Origin: Prauserella isguenensis
Lineage (GTDB): Bacteria > Actinomycetota > Actinomycetes > Mycobacteriales > Pseudonocardiaceae
Length of the DNA stretch: 64,000 nucleotides
Reading direction: 5' to 3'
Assembly: GCF_014191605.1 (NCBI RefSeq)
Contig: NZ_JACHWU010000007.1
Coordinates: 1-64,000 of the forward strand
The stretch's first letter is position 1, and each line of letters begins with the position of its first letter. The notes beneath the pieces were generated by a model, which worked only from the letters and a program-made list of their open reading frames with translations, was not told where the DNA came from and did no database searches. Shown in pieces: positions 32,551-41,742 of the stretch. The position numbers and the translations under genes were made by a program.

Positions 32551-35379
32551 GTGACCGACACCCATGTTCCTGTGCTGATCGTCGGCGGAGGCCTCACCGG
32601 CTTGTCAGCAGCGTTGTGTCTGGCGCGACTCGATATTGAGTTCTTGCTGGTCGACCGGCACTCGACCACCTCACGGCACCCGAAGGCACGGGCGATCAAC
32701 CCCCGTGCCAGCGAAGTACTCGGCTCGCTCGGCCTCGGCCGGGCACTGGCGGACAATCGGTCACCTATCGCGATCAACGACCAGCTCATCCACGTCCACT
32801 CACTCGCAGGTGAGGAGCGGATCCGCCTGCCCCGAGCGTCACAAGACGAGGTGAAGCTCGTCAGCTCGCACGGCTGGTCCCTGATCGACCAGAATCGCCT
32901 CGAACCGCTGCTGCTCGAACAGCTGCCCGGCGGTGCGGGCGAGATCAGATTCGGCACCGAGTGTACCGAATTGACGCAGGAGGAAGACCGTGTCCGCGTC
33001 GGGCTGCACGACTGTGAGACCGGCGCCGAGCACGAGGTATCGGCGGACTACGTGATCGCCGCGGACGGTGGGCGCAGCCCTCTGCGCGAGAAGCTCGGCA
33101 TTGCGACCGAAGGGCCCGGGACGCTCTCCTCGATGGTCAGCTACTTCTTCCGCGCCGACCTAACGCCCTACCTGCGAGACCGGCGCATCATCGCCGCCTA
33201 CGTGCTCAACGACCGGTTCAAGGGGACCCTCATGCCCCTGGACAACATCGATCGTTGGGTCTTCAACGTTTCGTACTACCCGGAGAAGGGCGAAGATCCG
33301 GCCGAGTTCGACCGCGAGTGGTGCGTGCGCAAGACGCGCGCCGGCGTCGGCGTGCCGGATCTCGATGTCGAAATCCTGAGCGACGAGCTGCTGCCGTGGG
33401 AGATCGCGGGCCGGGTGGCCGAACGATTGCGTCGAGGTCGCGTGTTCATCGCCGGAGACGCCGCCCACGTCATGCCGCCGACCGGTGCATTCGGTGCCAG
33501 CACTGGGATCCAGGACGTGCACAACCTCTGCTGGAAGATCGCGCACGTAGTGCACGGCCACGCCTCGGCGGGACTGCTCGACTCCTATGAGACCGAACGG
33601 CTGCCGGTTGCCCACCTGGTCGTGTCGCAATCGATGCTTCGGTTCACCATCCGGCAGGGTAGTGCGATCGAAGACGTTTCCGACCGAATGCTCGACGAGC
33701 TTGCCGTGTCTTTCGGTTACCGCTACCCGGACGACATGCCAGCCCGAGGCCGGGACTGCCACGTCGACGATCCTCGGGAGCGCATCGCCGAACCAGGCTG
33801 CCGCGCACCGCACGTCACCCTGGCTTGCTCCAGCGGTCCGGTCGCGCTCCACGATCTCTGCCGCTACGGCCGCTTCACAGCCCTGGTCGACAGCCACCAC
33901 CACGGGTCCGGGGACTTCGCGGCCGGGCTCGCCGAGTCCACACGGCCGCTCGATGCACTCCTGATCGGACCCGGCGGAGAGTGCTCCGACCCCGACGGCG
34001 AGTGGCGTCGCGTCTACGGACTCCACCAGGGCGGAACCGTGCTGATTCGGCCGGACGGGTTCATCGCGGCCACCTGGGCGGGGTTGCCGGAGTGTACGGA
34101 CGTGCTGACTGCAGTCGACCTGGCCGAGCGGCTCGGCGAGGACGACCCTGTCGGCACCCGCTTCCGGCCTTTCGGCGTCGACCCCCAGGATGAGCTGTTG
34201 GCCGAGGCGCGCACCGTCGAACCGGTGTTTCATTCGCCCGAACTGGATGCCTGGATCGTGACACGGCACGAGGATGTGAAGGCGATCCTGGGTAACACCA
34301 AGGCGTTCAGCCTCGCCACGGTGCCCGACCGGCTCGCCCGGCTCACGGACGAAGCCTACGCGGAGCTTGCCAAGACTTTCTCGGAAGTCCCGGTTGCCAT
34401 TCGCGAGGACGCGGTCGACGAAGCCCGCAAACGCGTGCGCACCCCCATCATGAAGGCCTTTGACCCGGAACGGATCGCGCAGCGCGAGGAGGCGGTGCTC
34501 GCCGAGATCGACGTTCTGATTGACCAGTTCGCCGGTCGGGGCGAGGCTGAGCTCATGGCCGAGTTCGCTCGGCAGTTGCCTGTGCGGGTCAAGGCGCCGA
34601 TACTCGGCATCGCCCCGGAGGACTACGACGAGTTCGTCGACGGCACCTACCGGTTCATGAAACTCCACTCGGTCGCCGCGCAGCTGCCTGCGGACGACCA
34701 GATGGCACTTGCCCGCCAGGTTGTTAGCTATCAGCAGCTGCTAGACCGGTACGGACAGGAACGCTGGCAGCGGCCCCGCGAAGACCTCTTCAGTGACGTA
34801 GTCGCCGCCATGGCCTCGGGCACCGGACCGCTCTCGGTGGCCGAGCGAAAAGCAGTCGTCGATGGCATGACGGGACTCATCGCCGCCGGTCATTTCACCA
34901 CCACGGCCGCACTCGGCACCAGCTTGCTGGAGCTGCTGCGCCGCCCCGCGCTGTGGCAGCGGCTCGTGGCCAATCCGGGACTGGCCACCGCGGCGGCCGA
35001 TGAGCTCGTCCGTTACCGCAGCCCGGTGCGCGGACTCATGCGGCGTACCACGAAATCCGTGCGAGTCGGAGCGGTGACGCTGCCGCCGAAGACAGAGCTG
35101 ATGATCAGCTACCAGTCGGCCGATCGGGACGGCGAGGTGTTCCCAGACCCAGACGAGATCAAGCTGGACCGGGGGCGCACCGAGCACTTCGGTTTCGGGC
35201 ACGGCCCGCGCTCCTGTGTCGGCGAAGCGCTGGGCAGACAGCTGCTCACGCTGACGTTGCGCAGATTTGCACAGCGGCTGCCCGACCTGGAGCTGCCACC
35301 CGGCCACGAGCCGGTGTACCTGCCCGGGCTTCACGTGATCCTCGACAGCCTGCCGGTACGGTGGTCGGTCAGCCAGTGA
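32551..35379 (+). CDS. FAD monooxygenase-cytochrome P450 fusion protein
   Basis: One uninterrupted 942-aa frame joins two oxygenases. Residues 1-535 are a class A flavin monooxygenase: FAD motif VLIVGGGLTGLSAAL at the start, DG motif IAADGGRSPLR, GD motif FIAGDAAHVMPPTGAFGAST, and a thioredoxin-like C-terminal part. From about residue 541 (FGVDPQDELLAEARTVEPVF) a nearly complete P450 follows: I-helix LIAAGHFTTTAALG, ExxR in DELVRYRSP, and haem loop HFGFGHGPRSC with Cys889. GTG 32551 has an upstream AAAGGTG site; ATG 32530 is the alternative. The two activities probably perform successive oxidations of one intermediate. I know of no characterised enzyme with this domain order. Confidence 0.92.
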   Translation: MTDTHVPVLIVGGGLTGLSAALCLARLDIEFLLVDRHSTTSRHPKARAINPRASEVLGSLGLGRALADNRSPIAINDQLIHVHSLAGEERIRLPRASQDEVKLVSSHGWSLIDQNRLEPLLLEQLPGGAGEIRFGTECTELTQEEDRVRVGLHDCETGAEHEVSADYVIAADGGRSPLREKLGIATEGPGTLSSMVSYFFRADLTPYLRDRRIIAAYVLNDRFKGTLMPLDNIDRWVFNVSYYPEKGEDPAEFDREWCVRKTRAGVGVPDLDVEILSDELLPWEIAGRVAERLRRGRVFIAGDAAHVMPPTGAFGASTGIQDVHNLCWKIAHVVHGHASAGLLDSYETERLPVAHLVVSQSMLRFTIRQGSAIEDVSDRMLDELAVSFGYRYPDDMPARGRDCHVDDPRERIAEPGCRAPHVTLACSSGPVALHDLCRYGRFTALVDSHHHGSGDFAAGLAESTRPLDALLIGPGGECSDPDGEWRRVYGLHQGGTVLIRPDGFIAATWAGLPECTDVLTAVDLAERLGEDDPVGTRFRPFGVDPQDELLAEARTVEPVFHSPELDAWIVTRHEDVKAILGNTKAFSLATVPDRLARLTDEAYAELAKTFSEVPVAIREDAVDEARKRVRTPIMKAFDPERIAQREEAVLAEIDVLIDQFAGRGEAELMAEFARQLPVRVKAPILGIAPEDYDEFVDGTYRFMKLHSVAAQLPADDQMALARQVVSYQQLLDRYGQERWQRPREDLFSDVVAAMASGTGPLSVAERKAVVDGMTGLIAAGHFTTTAALGTSLLELLRRPALWQRLVANPGLATAAADELVRYRSPVRGLMRRTTKSVRVGAVTLPPKTELMISYQSADRDGEVFPDPDEIKLDRGRTEHFGFGHGPRSCVGEALGRQLLTLTLRRFAQRLPDLELPPGHEPVYLPGLHVILDSLPVRWSVSQ

Positions 35380-35800
35380 CCACCTGCACGCTGAACAGCG
35401 CCAGGGCCGCGACCGAGGCGGTGAGCCGGACGAAGTGCCAGCGCCGCCATGCCGCGCGTGGGTCTTCGGCCACAGGGGCCCGGCCCGACTTGACCCGTCG
35501 GTTGATAGGCACGTTCCCAAACTGCGATACCAAGGACACTGCGAACAGACAAGCCAGCGCCGCCACACGCAGCAGCGACGGCCCCGCAATGAAGAGCAGA
35601 GCGACCATCCCGAGCACGGTGAGCACGACGACCGGGGGCATCACCTTGTCGAAGTGCCTGCCGAACACGATGTGGGCCTCGACGTAGTCCTCGTAGGACA
35701 GTGCGCGGAAACCCGGTACGAGGCTCAACGCGACGCAGCACATAACACCAGCGGTGACACCAGATCCCACGAGCACCAGAACAGTCAACAAATCACGCAT
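35369..35800 (-). CDS. DUF1772 anthrone-oxygenase-like membrane protein
   Basis: A 143-aa protein with four hydrophobic segments (about 1-28, 52-72, 76-95 and 123-142) and the family landmarks PINRRVKSG and WRRWHFVRLTAS of DUF1772. Relatives act as anthrone oxygenases in polyketide pathways, oxidising an anthrone to an anthraquinone without a cofactor, although others only have a presumed role. ATG 35800. It converges with the fusion gene, overlapping its end by 11 bp, and is divergent from the cyclase at 35916. Role by homology; activity not certain. Confidence 0.72.
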   Translation of the reverse strand: MRDLLTVLVLVGSGVTAGVMCCVALSLVPGFRALSYEDYVEAHIVFGRHFDKVMPPVVVLTVLGMVALLFIAGPSLLRVAALACLFAVSLVSQFGNVPINRRVKSGRAPVAEDPRAAWRRWHFVRLTASVAALALFSVQVVTG

Positions 35801-35915
35801 GCGACCACAGTGACGGCACCAGCACCGGCCGCCCTTGAGAATCCGGCCTAGACCCTCACTGGAGAACCCACAGCAACGATCTGATGACGCACGACTTCCC
35901 CGAAGGAGGAACCCG

Positions 35916-36254
35916 GTGACAGGACAACATCGGACACTGATCATCGCCCGCGCTGACCGGCGTTCGCTGGCGGACATCGGCCGGATCTTCGCCGAATCCG
36001 ACGCCACCAATCTGCCGCACCGGCTCGGTGTGCGCAGGCGGTCGCTGTTCCACTACCGCGACCTGTACTTGCACCTGATCGACGCCGACGCACCGGTCCT
36101 CGGACCACTCGAACAGGTGCGCGACGACCCGGACTTCCAGGAGGTGAACGAGCGTCTTTCGACGTTCGTAACCCCGTATTCGCCGGAATGGCGGACGGCG
36201 GGTGACGCCATGGCGAATGAATTTTACACCTGGTCGTCCGAGGAGGGACAGTGA
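35916..36254 (+). CDS. TcmI-like polyketide cyclase
   Basis: A 112-aa dimeric alpha/beta ferredoxin-like cyclase of the TcmI family: LIIARADRRSLADIGRIFAESDATNLPHRLGVRRRSLFHYRDLYLHL is recognisable, as is the C-terminal PYSPEWRTAGDAMANEFYTW. GTG 35916 has a GGAGG site 8 bases upstream (35906-35910). TcmI-type cyclases close later rings in tetracenomycin and pentangular pathways. It is followed at 36254 by the cupin and the ketosynthases, in the order cyclase-cupin-KS-alpha-KS-beta of pentangular and spore-pigment-type clusters. Confidence 0.85.
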   Translation: MTGQHRTLIIARADRRSLADIGRIFAESDATNLPHRLGVRRRSLFHYRDLYLHLIDADAPVLGPLEQVRDDPDFQEVNERLSTFVTPYSPEWRTAGDAMANEFYTWSSEEGQ

Positions 36255-36721
36255 TGACTGCGGAAGACCTGGAAACCCGTCACAAGTCGGTCGATGACGT
36301 GCCTGCGCGCACGCACCGGGGCGGATCGATGCGGCTGCTGTTCGGGCCGTCGTCCGGCTGCGAGGATGGCCTGTTCGGTGTGCTCGACCTTGCTCCGGGA
36401 GAGGTGTTCCGCGAGCACTACCATCCCTTCTCCGAGGAGTGCTTGTACGTGGCCTCCGGTTCTGTTGTCGTGGGGATTGACGGCGACCACGTGCCGCTCG
36501 AGCCGGGCGGCGCGATCCGAGTCCCCCGCAACGCGCGACACCAGGTACTGAACGAATCCACCGTGTTCGCGCGTGTGGTGTTCAGTCTTTATGGTGTCGC
36601 ACCCTCGCCTGGATTAGGGCACGTGGAGACCGAGCCGGCGCCCGCAGCGACAGAGCCTAAGGCGATGCAGGGATCCGCGATCATATCCGGGAGCAAGGAG
36701 CCCCGGAATGTCCACGAGTAG
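36254..36721 (+). CDS. Cupin-domain protein (TcmJ-like)
   Basis: A 155-aa single cupin. Metal-binding motif 1 is GEVFREHYHPFSEECLYVASG and motif 2 is PRNARHQVLNES, with the His/Glu ligands retained. Related cupins (TcmJ, WhiE-ORFII type) accompany type II PKS cyclases and help fold the chain; their chemistry is still debated. ATG 36254 follows AGGAGGG. The 3' end overlaps KS-alpha by 14 bp. The C-terminal 35 residues after the cupin are unstructured. Confidence 0.85.
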   Translation: MTAEDLETRHKSVDDVPARTHRGGSMRLLFGPSSGCEDGLFGVLDLAPGEVFREHYHPFSEECLYVASGSVVVGIDGDHVPLEPGGAIRVPRNARHQVLNESTVFARVVFSLYGVAPSPGLGHVETEPAPAATEPKAMQGSAIISGSKEPRNVHE

Positions 36722-37970
36722 TCCCGCTACAGCCGCAATCACGGGCGTTGGCGCCGTCGCCCCGGGCCGTACCGGACGTGACGCGTTCTGGGAGCTACTC
36801 GCCGCGGGCCGGACCGCAACACGCACGATCAGCAGCTTCGACCCGGCGCCGTTTCGGTCACGAGTGGCTGCTGAGTGTGAGTTCGACTCCGCTGCAGTCG
36901 CCGATACCTGGCTGCGTGACGCGGACCGGGCTAACCAGCTCGCGGTCACCGCGGCCACCGAAGCGTGGCACGACGCGGGCATCCGCACCACACCCGGACG
37001 AATCGGAGTGGTGGTAGGCAGCGCGGTCGGCTGCACTGTCGCCCTCGAGCGGGAGTACGTGCGTCTCAGTGAACGAGGCTCGCGCTGGCTGGTCGATCTG
37101 GAGCCTGCGAGCGGCCGCCTGCACGATCACCTTGTGCCCAGCAGCATTGTCCGCGATGTCGCTTGGTCGCTCGGCGCCGAGGGACCGTGCCGGCTGGTAT
37201 CTAACGGCTGCACCTCAGGTCTCGACGTGGCTCGCCACGGCCTGCAGATGCTGCACGGCTTCGACCTCGACGCGGTGGTCGTCGTGGGTGCCGACGCTCC
37301 TATCTCGCCGATAACAGTCGCGTGCTTCGATGCCATCAAGGCCACCAGCCCGAACAATGATGACCCGGCGCATGCCAGCCGTCCCTTTGACCGCGATCGC
37401 GATGGCTTTGTGCTGGGCGAGGGCGCGGCGGCTCTAGTCCTGGAGATGCCGCACCGCGCCGAGGACCGCGCCGCCGACCTCTACGGGCGGCTGCTCGCAG
37501 CGCACAGCCGTGCCAACGCCTACCACATGACCGGCCTGCGTACCGACGGCCGCGAGATGGCCGAGGCGATCCGCGCAGCACTTGAGGCAAGCGAACTCGA
37601 CCCGGACGAGATCGATTATGTAAACGCCCACGGATCCGGCACCAAGCAGAACGACCGGCACGAGACGGCGGCCGTCAAAACCGCACTGGGTGCCCGGGCC
37701 AGATCCGTGCCGATGAGTTCCATTAAGAGCATGATCGGCCACTCACTCGGTGCCATCGGCACCCTGGAACTCGCAGCCTGTGCGCTCATGCTGCGGCACC
37801 AGTTCATTGTCCCCACAGCCAACTACCAGACCCCCGATTCCGAGTGCGACCTCGATTACGTTCCCGAAACCGGACGCGCCGCCCGAATCCGCGCCCTGAT
37901 CAGTGTCGGGTCCGGATTTGGCGGGTTCCAAAGCGCGGTCGCACTCGCCCACGACGGTGGGCGAGCATGA
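36708..37970 (+). CDS. Type II polyketide ketosynthase alpha (KS-alpha)
   Basis: A 420-aa beta-ketoacyl synthase. Active Cys168 is in VSNGCTSGLDV. The two catalytic His are in NAHGSGTKQND and IGHSLGA, and the KS-alpha signature GFVLGEGAAALVLE is present. It condenses malonyl extender units on the ACP with the chain-length factor encoded next, whose ATG overlaps this stop by 4 nt (37967-37970). Length and motifs are normal. Chain length is not predictable by eye, but the associated cyclase set is of the long-chain pentangular type. Confidence 0.95.
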   Translation: MSTSSPATAAITGVGAVAPGRTGRDAFWELLAAGRTATRTISSFDPAPFRSRVAAECEFDSAAVADTWLRDADRANQLAVTAATEAWHDAGIRTTPGRIGVVVGSAVGCTVALEREYVRLSERGSRWLVDLEPASGRLHDHLVPSSIVRDVAWSLGAEGPCRLVSNGCTSGLDVARHGLQMLHGFDLDAVVVVGADAPISPITVACFDAIKATSPNNDDPAHASRPFDRDRDGFVLGEGAAALVLEMPHRAEDRAADLYGRLLAAHSRANAYHMTGLRTDGREMAEAIRAALEASELDPDEIDYVNAHGSGTKQNDRHETAAVKTALGARARSVPMSSIKSMIGHSLGAIGTLELAACALMLRHQFIVPTANYQTPDSECDLDYVPETGRAARIRALISVGSGFGGFQSAVALAHDGGRA

Positions 37971-39181
37971 CTGCCGTCGTCACCGGGATCGGAGTGTGGA
38001 CCTCTGCAGGCAAGGGACTCGACGAGTTCTGGAAGACCGTGTCCGCGAGCACCGTGACCCTGAGCGAACTGACCCGCTTCGATCACAGCACCTACCCGTT
38101 CACACTGGCCGGCCAGCTGCGCGACCACGGGGCCACCGGCATACCGTCCCGCCTGATCGCACAGACGGATGTGTGGACCCGGCAGGGTTTGGAGGAGAGC
38201 CTCCTCGCTCTGGACGACGCTGCGCTGGATCTGGCGGCCGTCGCCGAATACGACGCGGGAATCGCCCTGGCGAGCTCAGCGGGCGGAGTCGAGTTCGGCC
38301 AACGAGAGATCAGCGCGCTGTGGGCCCAAGGCCCGCAGCACGTCAGCGCCTACCAGTCAATCGCCTGGTTTTACGCCGCCACCACCGGGCAGACCTCGAT
38401 CCACCACCGCATCCGCGGCCAATGCGACGCGGTCGTCGCCGAGGGCGCGGGCGGGCTGGATGCGCTCGCCGTGGCCGACCAGGCGCTCGCCGACGGGACG
38501 TCGTCGATCATGCTGTGCGGCGGCACAGACTCGGCGCTGAGCCCGTACGGCATGGTGTGTCAGTGGTCCAGTGGGCTGCTGTCCGGCCAAACCGATCACG
38601 AGAAAGCCTACCGGCCCTTCCACGAGAAAGCCGACGGCTGGGTCCCAGGTGAGGGCGGCGCGGTCCTGGTTGCGGAGACACCCGCCGCCGCCAGCGCCCG
38701 GTCCGCCGAACCCTACGGCAGCCTCGAGGGCTTCGGTGCGTCGTTCGACCCACCGCCGGAGAGCGATCGGTCCTCGTCGCTGCCCACCGCGATCGATCAA
38801 GCCCTCACCCAGGCACAGGTACGCCCCGGCGAGGTCGACGTGGTCTTCGCCGACGCGGCGGCAGTCCCCGACTGGGACCGCGCAGAGGCTGAGTCCCTGG
38901 CCAGGGTCTTCGGCTCCCGCGCAGTCCCGGTGACGGCCCCCAAATCCGGCTATGGTCGGCTCTACTCAGGAGGCGGTGCCGTGGACACCGCGACAGCCTT
39001 GCTCGCCATGCGCTACGGCGTCCTCCCGCCGACCCCCAACGCCCCGTCGGCCCACCCCCTGCTTGACCTCGTCTGTGATGCCCGGGAAGGGAAGTTCACC
39101 ACCGCCCTAGTGGTGGCTCGGGGACACGGCGGCTTCAACTCAGCCGTGGTGTTGAAGGCGGGAGCGAACACCAAGCGGTAA
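37967..39181 (+). CDS. Type II polyketide chain-length factor (KS-beta)
   Basis: A 404-aa partner of KS-alpha. At the place of the catalytic Cys it carries Gln142 (AATTGQTSIHH), which is the hallmark of the CLF and allows decarboxylation of malonyl-ACP to start the chain. Other landmarks include MTAVVTGIGVWTSAG and GWVPGEGGAVLV. ATG 37967 overlaps the KS-alpha stop. The usual ACP gene is not directly downstream; instead the aromatase/cyclase follows after 35 bp. Confidence 0.95.
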   Translation: MTAVVTGIGVWTSAGKGLDEFWKTVSASTVTLSELTRFDHSTYPFTLAGQLRDHGATGIPSRLIAQTDVWTRQGLEESLLALDDAALDLAAVAEYDAGIALASSAGGVEFGQREISALWAQGPQHVSAYQSIAWFYAATTGQTSIHHRIRGQCDAVVAEGAGGLDALAVADQALADGTSSIMLCGGTDSALSPYGMVCQWSSGLLSGQTDHEKAYRPFHEKADGWVPGEGGAVLVAETPAAASARSAEPYGSLEGFGASFDPPPESDRSSSLPTAIDQALTQAQVRPGEVDVVFADAAAVPDWDRAEAESLARVFGSRAVPVTAPKSGYGRLYSGGGAVDTATALLAMRYGVLPPTPNAPSAHPLLDLVCDAREGKFTTALVVARGHGGFNSAVVLKAGANTKR

Positions 39182-39216
39182 GCAACCGCAGGCAAAAGAC
39201 AACGGAATGAGGATTT

Positions 39217-39684
39217 ATGGCCGCATTCACCGAGAACGCCGTGTTCATCAACGCACCCCTCGAGTTCGTCTGGGAGGTTACCAACGACGTCGCGAACTGG
39301 CCGTCGCTCTACTCGGAGTACGCCGCCGCCGAGGTGCTCGAACAAACATCAGAGCGAATCGTGTTTCGCCTGACCACCACCCCCGATGAGCAAGGCCGGA
39401 CCTGGACGTGGGTCTCCGAACGGCGCCCCGACCCCGAGACCCGCACAGTCCGGGCCAAGCGGATCGAGCCCGGCCCGTTCGAGCACATGGACATCTTCTG
39501 GAGCTATACCGAACGCGACGGCGGCACCGAAATGTTGTGGCAGCAGCACTTTCACATGCGTGACGACGCACCGCTCGACGACGAAGCAATGCGCGCGCGG
39601 ATCAATACGAACACCCGCGTGCAGATGGACCTGATCAAACAGCGGCTTGAGGAACGAGCCGCCGCCAACGGCGAAGGAGTGTGA
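39217..39684 (+). CDS. Aromatase/cyclase, single SRPBCC domain
   Basis: A 155-aa START/Bet v1-like aromatase-cyclase: [35 protein letters not shown] is a typical start, with [24 protein letters not shown] and WQQHFHM in the middle. A single domain of this size resembles TcmN-ARO/CYC-type and WhiE-ORFVI enzymes that aromatise the first rings. It lies between the chain-length factor and the ketoreductase, and its stop abuts the ketoreductase start region. Confidence 0.9.
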   Translation: MAAFTENAVFINAPLEFVWEVTNDVANWPSLYSEYAAAEVLEQTSERIVFRLTTTPDEQGRTWTWVSERRPDPETRTVRAKRIEPGPFEHMDIFWSYTERDGGTEMLWQQHFHMRDDAPLDDEAMRARINTNTRVQMDLIKQRLEERAAANGEGV

Positions 39685-39686
39685 GC

Positions 39687-40415
39687 ATGACCGACCTGAC
39701 AGGCAGGCGGATCCTGGTGACCGGTGGTACCCGCGGCATCGGCCGTGGCGTGTCGGTAGCGCTGGCCAGGCATGGCGCCACCGTCGTGGCCGGCTACCAC
39801 CAGGATGAGGACGAGGCGGAGAGTACCCTGCAGGATCTGGTGGCGCTGGGCCAAGTGGGCCACCGTGTGGTCCGCGCCGATATCACCACCGACACCGGCC
39901 GGGACCAGTTGCTCGCGGGGTGCGAGGGCAGCCTTGACGGTCTGGTCACCTGCGCTGGCGCAATCAGCCACGTGAAGCTCGATGACCTCGCGGTGGAGGA
40001 GTGGCAACGCGTTCTTGACATCAACCTGACCACTGCGTTCGCCCTCACTCAGGCGGCGATACCGCTGCTGCCTGCCGACGGAGCCGTCGTCTACGTCGGC
40101 TCGAAGGTCGCGACCGTCGGGGTGCCGTTACGAGCGCACTACACGGCGGCGAAGGCCGGCTTGCTGGGCCTCATGCGCAGCGTGTGCAAGGAGCGCGGTG
40201 CGGCAGGCTGGCGGGTTAACCTTGTCGCTCCCGGCGTCATCGAGTCGCCAGCCGTCGATGCGCTGCCACCCGAGGCTCGCGCCCGGTACGAGCACATGGC
40301 GGCGCTGGGCAGGATCGGCCGTCCGGACGAGGTGGGCGAGGTGGTCGCGTTTCTGCTAAGCCCACGCGCCTCCTACGTCACAGGCGAGGTGATCAATGTC
40401 GACGGCGGAATGTGA
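39687..40415 (+). CDS. FabG-like SDR ketoreductase
   Basis: A 242-aa short-chain dehydrogenase. The NADPH motif [11 protein letters not shown] is near residue 10, catalytic Ser in YVGSKVAT, and the YxxxK motif in HYTAAKAG; the C-terminus [11 protein letters not shown] is classical. ATG 39687 is preferred over GTG 39681 because AAGGAG is at proper spacing. In pentangular pathways (for example PdmG, BenL-type) a FabG-like ketoreductase acts at a late carbonyl of the chain, different from the C-9 ketoreductases of anthracyclines. Its overlap with the ABM gene indicates one operon. Confidence 0.88.
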   Translation: MTDLTGRRILVTGGTRGIGRGVSVALARHGATVVAGYHQDEDEAESTLQDLVALGQVGHRVVRADITTDTGRDQLLAGCEGSLDGLVTCAGAISHVKLDDLAVEEWQRVLDINLTTAFALTQAAIPLLPADGAVVYVGSKVATVGVPLRAHYTAAKAGLLGLMRSVCKERGAAGWRVNLVAPGVIESPAVDALPPEARARYEHMAALGRIGRPDEVGEVVAFLLSPRASYVTGEVINVDGGM

Positions 40416-40773
40416 ACCCGAAACCACCGGGCGGGTGAAAGTGCTGCTGTGGTGCCGCTACCCAGAAAATGGCGAGCCCCGAGAAATTGAGCAGCTATTT
40501 GACCGGATCGGTGATTTACTGCGCGGAACGCCCGGACTGCTGGGCAGTGAATTGCTCGTCTCGCTGAGTATGCCTGGGTGCTTCGCCGTGCTCAGTGAAT
40601 GGGCCAGCCGAGCAGAGTTCGAAGTTTGGGAGCAGGGAAGCGAGCATCGTTCCCTAACAGCAGGGATGCGTCCTTTTCAAGATCCATTACGTATGCCGAA
40701 GTTCGACGTTCTGCTGGTATCGCGTGAGAGCGACGGCGCGTGGCCCGATGGGCGAGAAGTGGTGCCGCCATAA
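40396..40773 (+). CDS. Antibiotic biosynthesis monooxygenase (ABM family), with TTA codon
   Basis: A 125-aa ferredoxin-like quinone-forming monooxygenase of the ABM family ([52 protein letters not shown]). Such cofactor-free enzymes oxidise phenols to quinones in polyketide pathways (PdmH-like). It starts 20 nt inside the ketoreductase gene. Codon 41 is TTA (40516-40518), rare in high-GC actinomycetes, which suggests dependence on the bldA-type leucine tRNA. A second ABM gene lies at 44701. Confidence 0.85.
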   Translation: MSTAECEPETTGRVKVLLWCRYPENGEPREIEQLFDRIGDLLRGTPGLLGSELLVSLSMPGCFAVLSEWASRAEFEVWEQGSEHRSLTAGMRPFQDPLRMPKFDVLLVSRESDGAWPDGREVVPP

Positions 40774-40925
40774 GGGTGATAAATCGGAGCGCCCACCCAG
40801 GTATATGCGTGCGCGACACACATGTTGGTTGTCATTGCCGCAGCTATCTCATAGACTCGCCCCGGTCTGTGGCCGATGGAAACACTGTTGGGACTTATTT
40901 CCGAAGCTAGCCTGAGGGGAACTTC

Positions 40926-41702
40926 GTGAGAATTTGCGTTCTGGGGGATTTGCAGGTCGAAGACGGCGACTGCACATTAACGCCATTCGCTACGAAACTT
41001 AGACAACTAATGGCTCTGCTCGCGTTGGATGCCAACCACGTGGTCAGCAAGGAAACGCTGATCGAGGAACTGTGGGATGTTGCTCCGCCGCAGAGCGCGC
41101 CGGCTACCGTTCAGACCTACATCTTCCAGTTGCGGACGGCGTTCGCCCATGCGCCCGGCTGCGGCGGGGACCGTAGGGAGGCCCACAAGCGGCTGATCAC
41201 CAAACCTCTGGGGTACGAACTGCGGCTCGCCGAGAACGAGTTCGATGTCTTCGAACTTAAGAATGAAATCTCCCGGGCATCTGCGGCGGCTGCGACCGAG
41301 CGGCACGCTGAGGCGGCCCAGCGGTATGACGCGTGCGTCTCGATGTTTCGCGGACCGGCACTCAGCGGGGTTCAAAAGGGTCCTGTGCTCCAGGCACACG
41401 TCCGCCATCTGGACGAGCTGCTGTTGTTGATACACGAGGAGCGGGTTCGCCACCTGCTGTTGATCGGCAGGTTCTCCGAGGCGGTCTCCGACCTGTCGCC
41501 CCTCATCGTCCGCCATCCGCTCCACGAGGGGCTGCATGCGCAGATGATCCGCGCACTGAGCCGCTCGGGCCGGCGGAGCGAGTCGCTTAAGGTTTACCAG
41601 GACATCCGCCGTCGCCTGATCGATGAGATCGGGATCGAGCCGTCGGCCGCTTTGCAAGCCGCCCAGAGTGAGGCGCTCTACTTTGAAAGCCACGCTTCCT
41701 GA
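40926..41702 (+). CDS. SARP-family transcriptional activator, with TTA codon
   Basis: A 258-aa Streptomyces antibiotic regulatory protein: a winged-helix OmpR-type DNA-binding domain (about 20-95) and a BTAD bacterial transcriptional activation domain (about 100-250, LHEGLHAQMIRALSRSGRRSESLKVYQDIRRRLIDEIGIEPSAAL). GTG 40926 follows a GGGGA site. Codon 18 is TTA (40977-40979), a typical bldA control point in pathway-specific activators. It is the likely activator of the PKS operon. The 152-bp gap upstream has room for a promoter of its own. Confidence 0.9.
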   Translation: MRICVLGDLQVEDGDCTLTPFATKLRQLMALLALDANHVVSKETLIEELWDVAPPQSAPATVQTYIFQLRTAFAHAPGCGGDRREAHKRLITKPLGYELRLAENEFDVFELKNEISRASAAAATERHAEAAQRYDACVSMFRGPALSGVQKGPVLQAHVRHLDELLLLIHEERVRHLLLIGRFSEAVSDLSPLIVRHPLHEGLHAQMIRALSRSGRRSESLKVYQDIRRRLIDEIGIEPSAALQAAQSEALYFESHAS

Positions 41703-41742
41703 GGTCCCGCAGCCAACCTCAACGCGAAAGGAATCAACCGCC

